In this document: in pieces, positions 61,584 through 64,000 of the stretch
Position numbering within the stretch: position 1 is the stretch's first letter
Layout: every line of letters starts with the position of its first letter
Assembly: GCA_903839535.1 (NCBI GenBank)
Contig: CAIMCT010000153.1
Span: forward strand, 1 to 64,000
Length of the DNA stretch: 64,000 nucleotides
Direction of reading: 5' to 3'
Source: an uncultured Desulfobacteraceae bacterium
Lineage (GTDB): Bacteria > Desulfobacterota > Desulfobacteria > Desulfobacterales > Desulfatirhabdiaceae
Made by a program: the position numbers and the translations under genes
The notes under the pieces: generated by a model
What the model was told of the DNA's origin: nothing
What the model saw: the letters and a program-made list of their open reading frames with translations, nothing else
Databases searched by the model: none

Positions 61584-64000
61584 CTATATTCCCCCATATT
61601 GTCCAATGGTGAATACTGTCGGGATATTGATCGTTCCATCTGAACTATTCGTCAGATTGGTGACGACCGCACTTAACGAATCAATCGAAAATTCGTATGT
61701 AACGGGAGTACCACCAGGGAAACGATTTCGAAGGTCGTCCCCTTTGATGGTGGTTGTACCGTGATTATTGAGTTTCAGCGCTGCGGCACCTACGGATTCG
61801 GAGATAATATTTCCGTCCATATTCCTGGCGGTAATGGTTATACTTGTCCCACCAGATGGGATGCCGCCGGACATATCCGTAATTTGAATGGTATTCAGAT
61901 CACTGACATAGTTGGTCGTATAGTTGGTTATCCCACTGGTGTAAACTGTTGGGATATTGATGATGCCGTCCGAGCTGCTTTTGACATTGGTAATCAATAT
62001 CTTTGATGACCCGACGGTAAACTCGTATGTCATGGGTGAACCGGAAGAGAACCGACTGGCCAGCTCTGCACCAGTGATTTTTACCGTTTTGTAATTGAAA
62101 ATTTTATAAGAACCGATAGATTTGGACTCGGGTATTTCCGTTCCCGAAACATCCCATGCCCTGATGCTGATAGCAGCTCCGCCTATATCCAATGTACCCG
62201 AAAAATCAGAAATATAGATGGAATTTCGCAAACCAATTGAGTTTGCTACAAAATTGCTTACCCCAATCGGATAGACGGTTGGAATGTTCAGCGTTCCATC
62301 GCTGCTGTTTTTCACATTCGAAATAATTAGCTTTGGCGAACCGATACTAAACTCATAGGTCATTGGCGTACCAGATGGAAAACGGGCGGAAATGGATGAC
62401 CCGGCAATGGTAGTTGTGCCATGGCTGTAAAGTTTCAAGGTTTCCGCAGATGCGGATTCCGGAATTGCCTTACCTAATGCATCCCAGGCTGTAACGGTTA
62501 TTGCAGCGCCGCTGCTGGCAATGGCACCGGACATATCTGTTATTTTAACGGTGTTTCTGGAACCGATGGAGTTGGAGACGAAGCTACTCAGCCCGTTTGA
62601 ATAAATGATGGGTACCTTAACAGCGCCATCAATGCTGTTATTGACATTGGTGATGAACATCTTCGATGACTCGACTGAAAAGCTATATGCCGCCGGAGCG
62701 CTGTCAGGGAATCTATCCTTGATATCCGCACCCGGAATGATTGTCGTACCGTGGTTGATAATGGATAATGGCAAGGCAGACCCCGCCTCTGTGAGCTGCT
62801 TTCCGTCTTTATCCCAAGCCCTGACGCTGACAGCGCCGCCAACATCAGGAAGCGAACCCGACATATCCGTAATCTTGACCACATCTATCGAGTCAATTGA
62901 ATTTGAACCAATTAAATGAATAGGGCTGCCCAAATAGACGGGGCTCGTCCACGCCTGATAAATCCTGTCCTGTCCCTGCAGTCTGGCTCTGGCATATATA
63001 AAGTGTCTGCCGGAAGCCAAATCAAAGGTGCGGTCTATCTGGCTGCCTGCCGCATTTGCTATAAAACACCCATCAACAATGATGTCAATTCGCTCCACAT
63101 TGGTGCTGGCTAAGGCTCTGACACGAACTGATCCACCGTTGAAAGACAGGAAATCACCCATAAGCAGATTCTGTCCGCCAGCCTCCACTGACAAAAGCAG
63201 GGGGATTTTTGTTCCAGTGGAACTCGCCTGAGTGTGTCTGGATGACAATGAAGACCACAAGTTGTTCCTGGTCAAAGTGGGGGTGGCTATTCCTGTCAAT
63301 CCTCCGAGATAATGCATGCCTGGGTCGCAGTAATCATCGAGCCAGCTTCCAGGATGCCCCCTATGATTATCAGTGCCTCCGATAAAAGATAGCAAATACA
63401 AAGTATTACCTTCAGTTATCCATTTTTGGTAAAGGACGTTGCGCAAAGTATTTGCAACCAGGATTTCCGCATCCACGTTTTCAATTGGGACATCCGCCTG
63501 GGGGCAGTTGGCGGATACAGGCTGCGTCCCTTCTGAATTGCCCCATTTGGATATGATTTCCGCGTGCTTGGTAAAATCAGAATCCATTACATTCCAGTCG
63601 GTGATATGATTGGTTGTGGTTGAGCCCTGTTCCGGTCCCAGATGCGCCGGCGTATGAATGAGAGTAAAAGCCTTGGGTTCAAGGCCGGGCGATGGTCTGA
63701 AATCAAATAAATAGTTCCATAGTTCCTGAGCATTGACAGCTTGTCGGCCCGGAAGCATGGAGCATGCCCCGATGCGAAAAGCAAAAACTTCAGTCAAGCT
63801 TTTGAATACAACATTTTTATGCCCATACCCAGTACTCCCTGTGCAATTAGGCACCCCCCTGGTGTTGGTATATTCCCAACCAGGAAAGACAATGAACACT
63901 TTTCCGGCAGAAGCATCCTCGTTATTGTATAGCGCGCTGATACGAAGGCTGCTCTGCCAGAGATCAGTATCCTGACTGGGAAGGGCAGCCATATTCTCAA
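61584..64000 (-). CDS. PHP/DUF3604-like metallohydrolase with four C-terminal tandem repeats (5' end outside window)
   Basis: FPGWEYTNTRGVPNCTGSTGYGHKNVVF, SFIGGTDNHRGHPGSW; then 4x ~110-aa repeats (ITDMSG...ITAWD..G..I.ES...GTTTI.G..I..RFP.GTP.TYEFSI.S....NV.NSSDGT.NIPTVY). Frame stays open to the window edge. Confidence 0.65.
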   Translation of the reverse strand, partial: ENMAALPSQDTDLWQSSLRISALYNNEDASAGKVFIVFPGWEYTNTRGVPNCTGSTGYGHKNVVFKSLTEVFAFRIGACSMLPGRQAVNAQELWNYLFDFRPSPGLEPKAFTLIHTPAHLGPEQGSTTTNHITDWNVMDSDFTKHAEIISKWGNSEGTQPVSANCPQADVPIENVDAEILVANTLRNVLYQKWITEGNTLYLLSFIGGTDNHRGHPGSWLDDYCDPGMHYLGGLTGIATPTLTRNNLWSSLSSRHTQASSTGTKIPLLLSVEAGGQNLLMGDFLSFNGGSVRVRALASTNVERIDIIVDGCFIANAAGSQIDRTFDLASGRHFIYARARLQGQDRIYQAWTSPVYLGSPIHLIGSNSIDSIDVVKITDMSGSLPDVGGAVSVRAWDKDGKQLTEAGSALPLSIINHGTTIIPGADIKDRFPDSAPAAYSFSVESSKMFITNVNNSIDGAVKVPIIYSNGLSSFVSNSIGSRNTVKITDMSGAIASSGAAITVTAWDALGKAIPESASAETLKLYSHGTTTIAGSSISARFPSGTPMTYEFSIGSPKLIISNVKNSSDGTLNIPTVYPIGVSNFVANSIGLRNSIYISDFSGTLDIGGAAISIRAWDVSGTEIPESKSIGSYKIFNYKTVKITGAELASRFSSGSPMTYEFTVGSSKILITNVKSSSDGIINIPTVYTSGITNYTTNYVSDLNTIQITDMSGGIPSGGTSITITARNMDGNIISESVGAAALKLNNHGTTTIKGDDLRNRFPGGTPVTYEFSIDSLSAVVTNLTNSSDGTINIPTVFTIGQYGGI

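Overview
This 64 kb window looks like the chromosome of a Desulfobacterales-type deltaproteobacterium (judged from protein flavour and gene order, not from a search). About 0-32 kb is a merged ribosomal/transcription super-operon: tRNA-Thr/Tyr/Gly/Thr, tuf, rpmG, tRNA-Trp, secE, nusG, rplKAJL, rpoBC, rpsLG, a second tuf (no fusA), S10-spc-alpha, ending in rplQ and a terminator. About 32-44 kb is metabolism and transport: a glutaconate-type CoA-transferase pair, an MFS transporter, a TRAP transporter and a complete Liv ABC transporter. About 44-64 kb is accessory: two-component genes including a cytidylate-kinase-like/receiver fusion, TetR with SulP, an McrBC-like AAA+/nuclease pair, ComEC, and a large PHP/DUF3604-like protein with four tandem ~110-aa repeats. 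The most striking signal is hidden inside the essential gene rpoC. The encoded beta' subunit (1622 aa) carries (i) an in-frame ~100-aa insert that reads like a parvulin/PpiC peptidyl-prolyl isomerase domain, and (ii) further downstream, an in-frame amplification of the rim-helix segment (one canonical copy plus diverged copies). Both map by motif alignment to the secondary-channel side of RNA polymerase. Accessory intergenic regions also hold several MITE-like inverted-repeat families, some nested, with an apparent empty-site/filled-site pair. Everything here is read by eye from the sequence; no database search was run.
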